Source of the DNA: Rhodanobacter sp. T12-5
GTDB lineage: Bacteria > Pseudomonadota > Gammaproteobacteria > Xanthomonadales > Rhodanobacteraceae
Assembly (NCBI RefSeq): GCF_008329435.1
Contig: NZ_NPKN01000003.1
Coordinates: 186,001-250,000 of the forward strand
DNA: 64,000 nucleotides
Direction of reading: 5' to 3'
Both the position numbers and the translations under genes were made by a program. Positions within the stretch are counted from its first letter, which is position 1, and each line of letters opens with the position of its first letter. Of this stretch, positions 28,129 through 36,637 are shown in pieces. The notes beneath the pieces were generated by a model that searched no databases, was not told the origin of the DNA, and was given only the letters and a program-made list of their open reading frames with translations.

Positions 28129-31065
28129 ATGGGGAAACGTTCGGTCGGGGTCGGTGTGTGGCTGGCCTTCGGGGCACTGGTGCTAGTCGCAATGGCGCCC
28201 AAGGAGGTCCGGATCTGGCTCGGGGTGATCGGCGTGAGTGCCCTGATCGCATACTTGGCCATCAAGCATCCGAGCGAAAAAGGGGGGCGTGACGCCCACC
28301 AGCATGAGCCGACTCTGGCCGAGCTGATCGCCAAGAGCGAGCCTCAGCGATCTGCCCGTCAGCCTGCGGTCCCGCCTGCCGGTCGACCCCGCACAGCCCC
28401 TGAACACCTGCTGGTGAAGAATCCTGGTCAGTCATCCGAATGGAGGGCAACTCGCCAAGCCACGATCGACGTGAACCGCGAGCATGCGCAAGCCTTGCGC
28501 GACAGCCTTCCTCCGACGTTGCCGCTAACGAATGAGCGGATAAACGCACCAGCTCATCCCGCTCCGCCGGCATCGCCTCCATCGCGCACGCCACAGAACA
28601 GTATTCCCCCAGCAGACACGCCTTCCGGTTCGCAGACGACCGAGCTGCCCGATCAGTCGGCTGAGTGGAACGCGATGCGCCAAGCCACGATCGATGCGAT
28701 CCGCGAGCATGCGCAAGCCTTGCGCGACAGGCTTCCTGTGATTCCGCCGCGAGCGAATGAGCAGATAAGCGCGCCAGTTGAACCTGCGGCCTCTCCCATC
28801 ACCTTGCAGCCCTCGACACCACCCATGGTGAGCGAACGGACAATCACACCCAGTTCGCCGCCAGCCCCTCCGTCTCCTTCCGGCACTACGGACGTGCTTG
28901 CGCCCAATTCCGAGCGCATCCCAGGGGACTTCATGCGTGTGCTCCAAGGCTCGTCTGAGCCCGAAGACATGTACTCGGCAACAGTGACCACGAAGCCCCC
29001 TTTGACTCACGCTCTACCTGCAACACCCGCCGGCTTTGGCGAGGGGCGCTGGGTGCCCCCTGGCGAAAGTATCGAAGTCGCCGGTGTGAACTTGCCGGGC
29101 GGAATGCTCTATGTCGGTGGGAGACTAAAAGCGCTCACTGGTGGCACCGAGCCATGCCTGATCAGTGGCCAATGCACCGTAGCGCGTGTGGGCAACTATC
29201 GCGTACGTCAGATGGGCTATTGGCCCAGCTACATCGAGGCTTCCCCAGAGGAACGTCGTGCCTACCTGAACTGGTTATCGGGAGGTCGCTCGGATCCCGA
29301 TTGCGATATCGGATACGTGTTCCTGTTCTTCTACGGACTCGAACGTCGCGTCATCGTGGACTCGCGCGACGACCCCGCAGCGCGAAATGACTGGCCAGCC
29401 ATCGTCGTCGAACTTCGGCGACTGCTTGCGATCTATGGCGAGAAATCGGGATCGTTCAATCGCTATGCCGGCGAACTTCTGAGTTGGATCGAGCTGGACG
29501 GAAAGTCCGGTCAGCTCTACAAGCAGCCCATCCCGGATTTTCAGAAAACCTATGAGCTGCCGCCATATCTTCGACTGGCCCTCGGCCAAGCCGCCGTCGA
29601 TCGCGCTCCGCTTCCCGCGCATCTCGCGCTGGCCTGGATCCGCTTGAATCCGGAATGCTACTTGCGCACCGCAGCGACCCGTTGCCCCAACGAGTTCGAA
29701 CGTTTGTTCATCGAGCGTTATCACGAAGCCCTCGGCCCTGGATTGGTCCTTCCGAAAAACCGCACCAAGCTCAAATTCGCCTACCAAGCCGCCTCGGCGG
29801 GGCTGCGCGGCGTCAATATCACGATGGCGTTTGGGGACGTTCCTGACGTCACGGCCTTGACCGCACCCATCAGGAACCTGATGGATATAGCGAGCCAGTG
29901 CACAGACGAACTTGGTTCTTATAGCCGCCTCGTCGGAAAGGACCCTGGCGCAGTTGGAACATTGGAAGGGTTGCTGCTGTTGCCCGCCACCCTCTGGCCC
30001 GCTGCCACCCAGGCAAAGTTGCGAGCGTTGACCGCACAGATGCGCGAAGGCCGACCGTCGTTGCCGCTGAAGGAGCTCCTTGGCGTATTGGGCGGCGCGA
30101 ATCAAGTGGTCAATCGTGATCGCGTGCGGGGCCTGGCGCGGGCGCTTGAAGGTGCCGAGATTGGGATGGAACCGAATGTCCTCGGTGGCGCCAGGGCACC
30201 GGGCGAACAAGACGCGGTCGTGTTGTTCGCTCAGCCGCTCATGGATTCGGGCGTGGGTTCGCGTGCCGAGTATCAAACGGCCGCATTGACGCTGCAGTTG
30301 GCCTCGGCCGTGGCCCAGGCCGATGGCGTCTTCCACGATCGGGAGATCGCACACCTGCGGGCGGAAATCGAAGGATGGGGGCACCTTACCCTCGCCGAGC
30401 GCCGCAGGCTGCACGCGCATCTCCAGTGGTTGACTACCTCGCCAATGAACCTGGCGGCCCTGAAAAAGAAGTTGGAGCCATTGCCCACCACGGCGCGCGA
30501 GACGCTCGCCGCCTTCATGGCGACGCTGGCCCAAGCCGACGGCGTCGTTTCGCCCGATGAAGTGAAGTTCCTGGAAAAGGTCTACAAGGCTCTCGGTGTA
30601 GAACCCAAGCGGGTCTTCAGCGACATCCACGCGGCTGGTTCCGGTGGCGCCCCTGTGTCCACGGTCCAAGGCGAAAAGCAGGGTTTCCGCCTGGATGCCG
30701 AGCGTATTGCGGCATTGCAAGAAGACACGGTGCGAGTCTCGGCGCTGCTATCGAAGATCTTCGCCGAGGAAGACGACAGTACGCCCGCGCCTGCGGCACC
30801 CGCTCCGGAACCGGAGCTCGAAAACGAAGCCAATGCGCCGCTGGGCCTGGACGAGGATCATTCCGCTCTGCTGCGCTTGCTGCTGTCGCGACCCGAGTGG
30901 ACGCGTGCCGAGCTGGAGGACGCTGCCGCGGACTTGGACCTAATGCTCGACGGCGCGATGGAACAAGTCAACGAGGCGGCTTTCGAGGCATTCGACGAGC
31001 CACTGTTCGAAGGCGAGAATCCGATTTCAGTGAACACCAAACTACTTGAGAAGATCGAAGCATGA
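28129..31065 (+). CDS. TerB_N/TerB/TerB_C-domain membrane protein, first gene of a defence-like cassette
   Basis: 978 residues, function unknown. Two N-terminal membrane helices (about 7-23 and 28-46) are followed by a Pro/Ser-rich linker holding two copies of a 75-residue unit (SEWRATRQATIDVNREHAQAL and its repeat). Then come a TerB_N-like domain (about 310-520; GRWVPPGESIEVAGVNLPGG, YVFLFFYGLERRVI), a TerB core (about 715-825; QLASAVAQADGVFHDREIAHL and AQADGVVSPDEVKFL, both with the acidic TerB metal-site pattern) and a TerB_C-like end (HSALLRLLLSRPEWTRAEL). It overlaps the ATPase gene by 4 bases. One sampled 60-base line (29701) is 53% GC against 75% at 26881 in proA, suggesting acquisition. 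TerB is not evidence of tellurite resistance here. Confidence 0.85.
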   Translation: MGKRSVGVGVWLAFGALVLVAMAPKEVRIWLGVIGVSALIAYLAIKHPSEKGGRDAHQHEPTLAELIAKSEPQRSARQPAVPPAGRPRTAPEHLLVKNPGQSSEWRATRQATIDVNREHAQALRDSLPPTLPLTNERINAPAHPAPPASPPSRTPQNSIPPADTPSGSQTTELPDQSAEWNAMRQATIDAIREHAQALRDRLPVIPPRANEQISAPVEPAASPITLQPSTPPMVSERTITPSSPPAPPSPSGTTDVLAPNSERIPGDFMRVLQGSSEPEDMYSATVTTKPPLTHALPATPAGFGEGRWVPPGESIEVAGVNLPGGMLYVGGRLKALTGGTEPCLISGQCTVARVGNYRVRQMGYWPSYIEASPEERRAYLNWLSGGRSDPDCDIGYVFLFFYGLERRVIVDSRDDPAARNDWPAIVVELRRLLAIYGEKSGSFNRYAGELLSWIELDGKSGQLYKQPIPDFQKTYELPPYLRLALGQAAVDRAPLPAHLALAWIRLNPECYLRTAATRCPNEFERLFIERYHEALGPGLVLPKNRTKLKFAYQAASAGLRGVNITMAFGDVPDVTALTAPIRNLMDIASQCTDELGSYSRLVGKDPGAVGTLEGLLLLPATLWPAATQAKLRALTAQMREGRPSLPLKELLGVLGGANQVVNRDRVRGLARALEGAEIGMEPNVLGGARAPGEQDAVVLFAQPLMDSGVGSRAEYQTAALTLQLASAVAQADGVFHDREIAHLRAEIEGWGHLTLAERRRLHAHLQWLTTSPMNLAALKKKLEPLPTTARETLAAFMATLAQADGVVSPDEVKFLEKVYKALGVEPKRVFSDIHAAGSGGAPVSTVQGEKQGFRLDAERIAALQEDTVRVSALLSKIFAEEDDSTPAPAAPAPEPELENEANAPLGLDEDHSALLRLLLSRPEWTRAELEDAAADLDLMLDGAMEQVNEAAFEAFDEPLFEGENPISVNTKLLEKIEA

Positions 31066-32360
31066 ATGCTGCCATTCGCCCCAAGGATCGCGACGCCGTT
31101 ATCCAATCCTTGCGTGCCGGCGTCGTGCCACGCGCGGGCCAACACTTGATCCAGGTTGCCCGAGGTAGGGAGATCGAAGCGTTGGTCGCGGACATCGACC
31201 GCGTTGCCGACGGTGGCTCATCGTTCCGCTTCGTCATCGGCGAATATGGTGCGGGCAAGACCTTCTTTCTCAATCTGATCCGCGCCATAGCCATGGAGCG
31301 CAAGCTCGTCGTGGCCAACGCCGACCTCAATCCCGATCGACGCCTGCACGCGTCCGGCGGGCAGGCACGGTCGTTGTATGCCGAGCTCATGCGCAACTTG
31401 GCCACGCGAACCAAACCAGAGGGCGGCGCCTTGTCCGGCGTGGTCGAGAAGTTCATCGCCACGGCCAAGTCCGAAGCCAAAGCGCAGAGCGTGTCCACCG
31501 AGCAGGTCATCCGGTCGAAGCTGGAACAGCTGACCGAGCTCGTCAACGGTTATGACTTTGCCGATGTCATTGCGGCCTACTGCCGAGGCATCGAGGAAGG
31601 AAACGAGCAGCTGAAATCAGACGCCGTCCGCTGGTTGCGCGGTGAGTTCGCGACTCGGACCGACGCACGCGCGGCACTGGGCGTGCGCACGATCGTCGAT
31701 GACGCCTCGATCTACGATCAGCTGAAACTCATGGCCAGGTTCGTGCGCTTGGCCGGATACGCGGGGCTGTTCGTGTGTCTGGATGAAATGGTCAATCTCT
31801 ACAAGCTTGCCAACTCGCAAGCGCGCAACTCCAACTACGAGCAGATCCTGCGCATGCTCAACGACTCCTTGCAGGGCACGGCTGTGGGCCTCGGGTTCGT
31901 GCTGGGCGGCACGCCGGAGTTCCTTATGGATACGCGCCGCGGGATTTACAGCTACTCAGCACTCCAAAGTAGGCTTGCCCAGAACGCTTTCGCGACCAAT
32001 GAGCTTGTCGACTTCTCGGGACCCGTGCTGCGCCTTTCTAGCTTGACGGTGGAAGACTTCTACCTACTTTTGGGGAAGATCCGCCATGTATACGCCGTCG
32101 GGGACGCCGCTCGGTATCTGCTTCCAGACCCGGCGATCGCGAGCTTCATGGAGCACTGCGCCAATCGCATCGGCGACAGCTTCTTCCGCACGCCGCGCAC
32201 CACGATCACGTCCTTCATCAATCTATTGGCCATCCTGGAACAAAACCCCGGCACCGACTGGAAGAACCTCATCGGCGAGGTCCGGGTGGAAGCTGATGAA
32301 GGCGGCAAGAGTGATGTGGCCGTTGATTCGGAAGACGAGCTGGCTTCCTTCAAACTCTGA
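31062..32360 (+). CDS. brxD: BrxD-like ATP-binding protein (DUF2791 family)
   Basis: 432-residue P-loop ATPase. Walker A is IGEYGAGKTFFLN near residue 60; Walker B is LFVCLDEMVNLYK near 236; a later arginine-rich TPRTTITSFINLL fits the family C-terminus. The opening AAIRPKDRDAVIQSLRAGVVP is typical of BREX-associated BrxD. In BREX types 2 and 6, brxD is paired with the helicase brxHI, as here. Coupled on both sides: 4-base overlap with the TerB gene, 1-base overlap with the helicase. Confidence 0.85.
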   Translation: MNAAIRPKDRDAVIQSLRAGVVPRAGQHLIQVARGREIEALVADIDRVADGGSSFRFVIGEYGAGKTFFLNLIRAIAMERKLVVANADLNPDRRLHASGGQARSLYAELMRNLATRTKPEGGALSGVVEKFIATAKSEAKAQSVSTEQVIRSKLEQLTELVNGYDFADVIAAYCRGIEEGNEQLKSDAVRWLRGEFATRTDARAALGVRTIVDDASIYDQLKLMARFVRLAGYAGLFVCLDEMVNLYKLANSQARNSNYEQILRMLNDSLQGTAVGLGFVLGGTPEFLMDTRRGIYSYSALQSRLAQNAFATNELVDFSGPVLRLSSLTVEDFYLLLGKIRHVYAVGDAARYLLPDPAIASFMEHCANRIGDSFFRTPRTTITSFINLLAILEQNPGTDWKNLIGEVRVEADEGGKSDVAVDSEDELASFKL

Positions 32361-34579
32361 TGGCAGCGTCCCAGGCCTTCCTACAACTAAACCCTCGGAT
32401 ACAGCGCTACCTGTGGGCCGAGGGGTGGGGTGCACTGCGCGACGTGCAGGAACAGGCCATTCCGCTGATCCTGCCAGGCAACCAAGATGTCATCGTGGCC
32501 GCCAGCACGGCCTCAGGGAAAACTGAGGCCGCTTTCCTACCGGCTTTGACCCATCTGCTCAGCCAGCCAGACGAGGGATTGATCGTCTACATCAGCCCGC
32601 TGAAAGCGCTGATCAACGACCAGTTTGGGCGGCTGGACCGCCTCTGCGAGAACTTGGAGGTGCCCGTCTGGCCATGGCACGGGGATATCACCTCGACTTC
32701 CAAGCAGAAGTTCATGCAAAAGCCGACTGGCGTGCTTTTGATCACACCGGAGTCCCTGGAAGCCACGTTGTGCAACCGTGGCACCAGCATTGCCGCCCTG
32801 TTCAAGCAGATGACTTTCTTCGTCATCGATGAACTTCACGCGTTCATCGGCACCGAACGCGGAAAGCAACTGCAGGCGCTGATGCACCGAATCGAAGTCG
32901 CACTGGGGCGCACGGTGCCTCGCATCGGTCTTTCCGCCACGCTGGGCGATATGGGCTTGGCGGCCCAATTCCTACGGCCCGACTGCTCGGTAGCGATAGT
33001 CGATGCGGCATCGACTGGTGGCCAGTTGCTGATCTTGGTCAAAGGGTTTGAAGAACCCGTGGCCGCCGACGGAACGGGCGGCAAGGACGCTCCGGAAACA
33101 GAGCGTGCGCCGCTGGCGATAGCCCAGCACATGTTCAAGACCTTGCGCGGCTCCAACAACCTCGTTTTCCCGAACAGTCGTCGGGAGGTTGAGCGTTACA
33201 CGCATCTTTTGAATGAGCTGTGTGAGCAGGCCCAAGTCCCCAAGGAGTTCTGGCCGCATCACGGTAACCTGTCGAAGGAAATCCGCTACGAAACCGAAGC
33301 TGCGCTGAAACAGCGCGAGCGCGCGGCAACTGCCGTTTGCACAAGCACACTGGAACTTGGCATCGATATCGGCGCGGTCAAAAGCGTGGTGCAAATCGGC
33401 ACGCCGCCGTCCGTTGCAAACCTGCGACAACGACTGGGGCGTTCCGGCCGACGCGAGGGCGAGCCCGCCATCCTGCGCGGCTATGTCATCGAAGACGCCT
33501 TGGGCGAGAAGGCTGGCCTGGAAACGCGGCTTCGACTGGACACGGTGCAGACCGCGGCCGTCATCTCGCTTTTGCTGGAAAACTGGTTCGAACCGCCTGC
33601 TGTGCACGGGGCGCACTACTCCACGCTTGTGCAGCAGCTCTTGTCTTCCATCGCGCAATATGGCGGCCTCCAGGCGGCTCAGGCGTTCCGCCTTCTTTGC
33701 GCCCCGCCTGGCCCGTTCGAGCGAGTGTCCAAAGACGCCTTTGCCGAACTACTGCGCACCTTGGGACAAGAGGAAATCCTGACACAGGATCACTCAGGCC
33801 TGCTGCTCCACGGCCGCATCGGCGACAAGATCGTCAATCACTATTCCTTCTATGCAGCATTCTCCAGCGACGAGGAGTTCCGCATTGTTTCCAGTGGCAA
33901 GGCATTGGGAACGCTACCCATCTCGCAAATGATGACGCCAGGTCAACGCATTCTGTTCGGAGGGCGCACTTGGCTCATTGAAGCCATCGACGAAGAACAC
34001 AAGACGATCCATGTCGCGCCCGCCAGGGGCGGCGCTCCCCCGCTGTTCAATGGAGGCGGTGGGCGTGTACATACCCGGGTGCGACAGCGCATGCGCGATA
34101 TCTACGTTGCACAAGACGCGCTGCCCTTCATGGATCCTACGGCACAGCGCTTCCTGGGTGAAGGCCGCAAGGCGTTCGCCACGCTGGCGTTGGCCGATCG
34201 TTTGCTGCTGGATCAGGGAAACCACGCGATCCTGTTAACCTGGCTGGGTGACGCAGGCAACGAGGCCATCGCTTGCCTACTGATGTCGCGCGGCGTGCAG
34301 GCATTCACCGGCCGGCTGGGGGTCGAGATCCAACGCGCTGGCCGTGGCCTCGAAGAGATCGAAGACTTGCTGAGGGACATCGGTTGGGAGCCCGCCGCAC
34401 CTGTGGACGAACTGCTCGCAAAAGCAAGCAATCTCGTCCGCCAAAAATGGGACGGATTGCTTTCACCGCACCTGTTGCGGCAAAGCTATGCCAGCTCCAA
34501 CTTGGATATTGATGAAGCAGTGGCATGGCTTCGTGTGACGTTTGGGTCGCGGTCATATCAAATCAGTAGCGACACCTAA
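32360..34579 (+). CDS. brxHI: Lhr-like superfamily 2 helicase (BrxHI-like)
   Basis: 739 residues. Motif I VAASTASGKTEAAFLPAL, Ia YISPLKALINDQ, II VIDELHAF (DELH), III GLSATLG, IV NSRREVERY, V TSTLELGIDIG and VI NLRQRLGRSGRREGE are all intact. The C-terminal half after about residue 420 is Lhr-like. BrxHI of BREX is the closest named family because of the adjoining brxD. The ATG overlaps the brxD stop by one base. No methyltransferase, PglZ or nuclease gene accompanies it. About 150 bases of ordinary sequence separate its stop from the kynU stop. Confidence 0.85.
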   Translation: MAASQAFLQLNPRIQRYLWAEGWGALRDVQEQAIPLILPGNQDVIVAASTASGKTEAAFLPALTHLLSQPDEGLIVYISPLKALINDQFGRLDRLCENLEVPVWPWHGDITSTSKQKFMQKPTGVLLITPESLEATLCNRGTSIAALFKQMTFFVIDELHAFIGTERGKQLQALMHRIEVALGRTVPRIGLSATLGDMGLAAQFLRPDCSVAIVDAASTGGQLLILVKGFEEPVAADGTGGKDAPETERAPLAIAQHMFKTLRGSNNLVFPNSRREVERYTHLLNELCEQAQVPKEFWPHHGNLSKEIRYETEAALKQRERAATAVCTSTLELGIDIGAVKSVVQIGTPPSVANLRQRLGRSGRREGEPAILRGYVIEDALGEKAGLETRLRLDTVQTAAVISLLLENWFEPPAVHGAHYSTLVQQLLSSIAQYGGLQAAQAFRLLCAPPGPFERVSKDAFAELLRTLGQEEILTQDHSGLLLHGRIGDKIVNHYSFYAAFSSDEEFRIVSSGKALGTLPISQMMTPGQRILFGGRTWLIEAIDEEHKTIHVAPARGGAPPLFNGGGGRVHTRVRQRMRDIYVAQDALPFMDPTAQRFLGEGRKAFATLALADRLLLDQGNHAILLTWLGDAGNEAIACLLMSRGVQAFTGRLGVEIQRAGRGLEEIEDLLRDIGWEPAAPVDELLAKASNLVRQKWDGLLSPHLLRQSYASSNLDIDEAVAWLRVTFGSRSYQISSDT

Positions 34580-34733
34580 ACTCACCTGCCTGCCAGGTTC
34601 CTGCAACCCCTAGGGAAAGTCTGAACCACGGCCGAGATCGCCCCCATATCAAGCCCGATTTGTCGTCATTCACCAGCTCAGTGACCCGCCGCTTTGGGTA
34701 AAAGTGGGCATAGGCATCAACGTGTCGAGTGCG

Positions 34734-36008
34734 TCAGCCGCGACTCCACTCCCGCACAGCCTCCGCAAACGCCAGACAATCCGCAAACCGGTTGTACAGC
34801 GGCGCGGGCGAGATGCGGATCACGTCCGGTTCGCGCCAGTCGCCGATGACGCCGTTTGCCATCAGGTATTCGAACAAGGCGCGGCCGCGCTCGCGGCCGC
34901 CGGTCACGCGGATCGACAGTTGGGCGCCCCGGCGCTCGGGTTCGGTGGGGGTCACCACCTGCAGCACATCGGCCAACTGGGTCTGCACCAGCCACTCCAG
35001 GTAACCGGTGAGCTGCAGCGATTTTTCGCGCAGGCGATCCATGCCGGCGCGGCGGAAGATCTCGAGAGACACGCGCAGCGGCGCCAGCGCGAGGATCGGC
35101 GGGTTGGACAGTTGCCAGCCGTCGGCGCCCGGCGTGGGCACGAACTCGGGGCCCATCTGGAAGCGGGTGGTCTTGTCGTGACCCCACCAGCCGGCAAAGC
35201 GCGGCAGTGCGCTTTTCGCGTGGCGCTCGTGCACGAACGCGCCGCCGACGGCACCGGGACCGCTGTTGAGGTATTTGTAGCTGCACCAGATCGCGAAGTC
35301 GGCGCCGCTGTCGTGCAGTTGCAGCGGCAGGTTGCCGACGGCGTGGGCGAGGTCGAAGCCTACCGTGCAGCCGTGCTGGTGGCCGAGCTCGGTGATCGCC
35401 TTCAGGTCGAAGGCCTGGCCATTGCGGTATTGCACGCCGGGCAGCATCACCAGCGCGATGCGCGAGCCGTGTTCGGCCAGTGCGCGTTCGATCGCGGCGA
35501 GCGAGACGATGCCGTTGGGTTCGTCTGCTTCCAGCTCGATCAGCGCGGTGGCCGGGTCGAAGCCGTGGAAGCGGATCTGCGATTCGACCGCGTAGCGATC
35601 GGTGGGGAACGCGCCGGCCTCGATCAGGATCGCCGGGCGCTCGGTGGTGGGACGATAGAAACTCACCATCATCAGGTGCAGGTTCACGCCCAGCGTATTC
35701 ATCGCCACCACTTCGGTGGGCAGCGCGCCGACAACGGCAGCGAGATCGTCGCGCACGAACTCGTGGTAATCCATCCACGGCAGACGGCCCTTGAAATGGC
35801 CCTCCACGCCCAGCTCGCCCCAGTAATCCAGTTCGGCGCTGACCGCTTCGCGCACCGCGCGCGGCTGCAGGCCGAGCGAGTTGCCGCAGAAGTACACACT
35901 GTCGCGTCCTTCGTGCGGCGGGATCAGGAAGTCGTCGCGGAACGCGCGCAGCGGATCGGCGGCGTCCTGGGCATGGGCCCATTCGACGGTGGCCTGGTAG
36001 TCGGGCAT
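34734..36008 (-). CDS. kynU: Kynureninase
   Basis: PLP enzyme splitting kynurenine or 3-hydroxykynurenine into anthranilate or 3-hydroxyanthranilate plus alanine. 424 residues from ATG 36008. Motifs: YFCGNSLGLQP, FDLAHAVGNLPL and the PLP-lysine region WCSYKYLNSGPGAVGG. The open frame upstream is REP sequence. The ACMSD-like gene 0.6 kb away on the same strand belongs to the same pathway; kynA, kmo and the 3-hydroxyanthranilate dioxygenase are not in the window. Confidence 0.95.
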   Translation of the reverse strand: MPDYQATVEWAHAQDAADPLRAFRDDFLIPPHEGRDSVYFCGNSLGLQPRAVREAVSAELDYWGELGVEGHFKGRLPWMDYHEFVRDDLAAVVGALPTEVVAMNTLGVNLHLMMVSFYRPTTERPAILIEAGAFPTDRYAVESQIRFHGFDPATALIELEADEPNGIVSLAAIERALAEHGSRIALVMLPGVQYRNGQAFDLKAITELGHQHGCTVGFDLAHAVGNLPLQLHDSGADFAIWCSYKYLNSGPGAVGGAFVHERHAKSALPRFAGWWGHDKTTRFQMGPEFVPTPGADGWQLSNPPILALAPLRVSLEIFRRAGMDRLREKSLQLTGYLEWLVQTQLADVLQVVTPTEPERRGAQLSIRVTGGRERGRALFEYLMANGVIGDWREPDVIRISPAPLYNRFADCLAFAEAVREWSRG

Positions 36009-36035
36009 GCTGGTGTCCTGGGCTTTGCTTTCGTA

Positions 36036-36098
36036 TGGGAGCGGCTTCAGCCGCGATGCTCTTGCCGACCAAAAGCATCGCGGCTGAAGCCGCTCCCA
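36036..36098. repeat. Family B REP pair (REPIN-like), copy 1
   Basis: Perfect 25-base arms (TGGGAGCGGCTTCAGCCGCG plus ATGCT and its complement) around a 13-base spacer. Each arm also contains the hairpin GCGGCttcaGCCGC. Lies upstream of kynU. Confidence 0.9.
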
Positions 36099-36118
36099 CG
36101 GGTGGTGATGAGGGAGTG

Positions 36119-36637
36119 TTACTTCAGTTGCGCGGCGACCGCGTCGCAGCCCTTGTCGAACTGGGCTTTCCACGCGGCGCCGGCCTGGCTCTGGCTGGGG
36201 CGCACGCAGCGCAGCTGGATCGCATGGCCGTTCTTGAACCAGTAGTGTTCGGTGTAGCTGAACTCGGCGTTGTCTTCACGCGCGGTGTAGATGCTGCTGT
36301 TCGGGCCTGGCGGCAGTTCGGCCGCCTTGTAGCCGGGCAGTGCCATCGCCTTGGCGGTGGCGTCGCCCATGTACTGGTGGAAGCTGCTGATGTCCGGCAC
36401 CTGCTTCACCGTCACGGTGACGCGGGCGAGGCTGACCTTGCCGGTCGGGGAGGGGTCGGGCACCTGGAATACGCGTGCTTCGGGGTCGCCTTGCGTTTCC
36501 ATGATGGCGAGCCAGCTGTCCGGCGTGCTGAACTTGACGCTGCCGTCGGCCATGCTGACCTCGGCGGCGTGCACGCTGCCCGCCAGCAGCGCGCTGGCGA
36601 AGACGATCGCGATGGTGGTACTGCGCAGGAAATTCAT
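36119..36637 (-). CDS. Small exported protein coupled to the ACMSD-like gene
   Basis: 172 residues with a clear signal peptide (MNFLRSTTIAIVFASALLAG, cleavage after SVHA). The mature part has no domain I recognise: VKFSTPDSWLAIMETQGDPE, EFSYTEHYWFKNGHAIQLRC. Two cysteines late in the chain (LRCVRP, KGCDAV) could form a disulfide. The ATG overlaps the stop of the upstream ACMSD-like gene (ATGA), with a GAGAAATC Shine-Dalgarno. Probably periplasmic; function unknown. Confidence 0.75.
   Translation of the reverse strand: MNFLRSTTIAIVFASALLAGSVHAAEVSMADGSVKFSTPDSWLAIMETQGDPEARVFQVPDPSPTGKVSLARVTVTVKQVPDISSFHQYMGDATAKAMALPGYKAAELPPGPNSSIYTAREDNAEFSYTEHYWFKNGHAIQLRCVRPSQSQAGAAWKAQFDKGCDAVAAQLK

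Noticed and set aside
28129..31065. Tellurite resistance gene
   Set aside because: TerB domains occur in many defence and stress proteins; no terC, terD, terE or tehAB genes accompany it.
28003..34733. Integrase-mediated genomic island with att repeats around the TerB cassette
   Set aside because: No integrase, no tRNA at either end, and no direct repeat found by eye in the flanks; acquisition is suggested only by lower GC.
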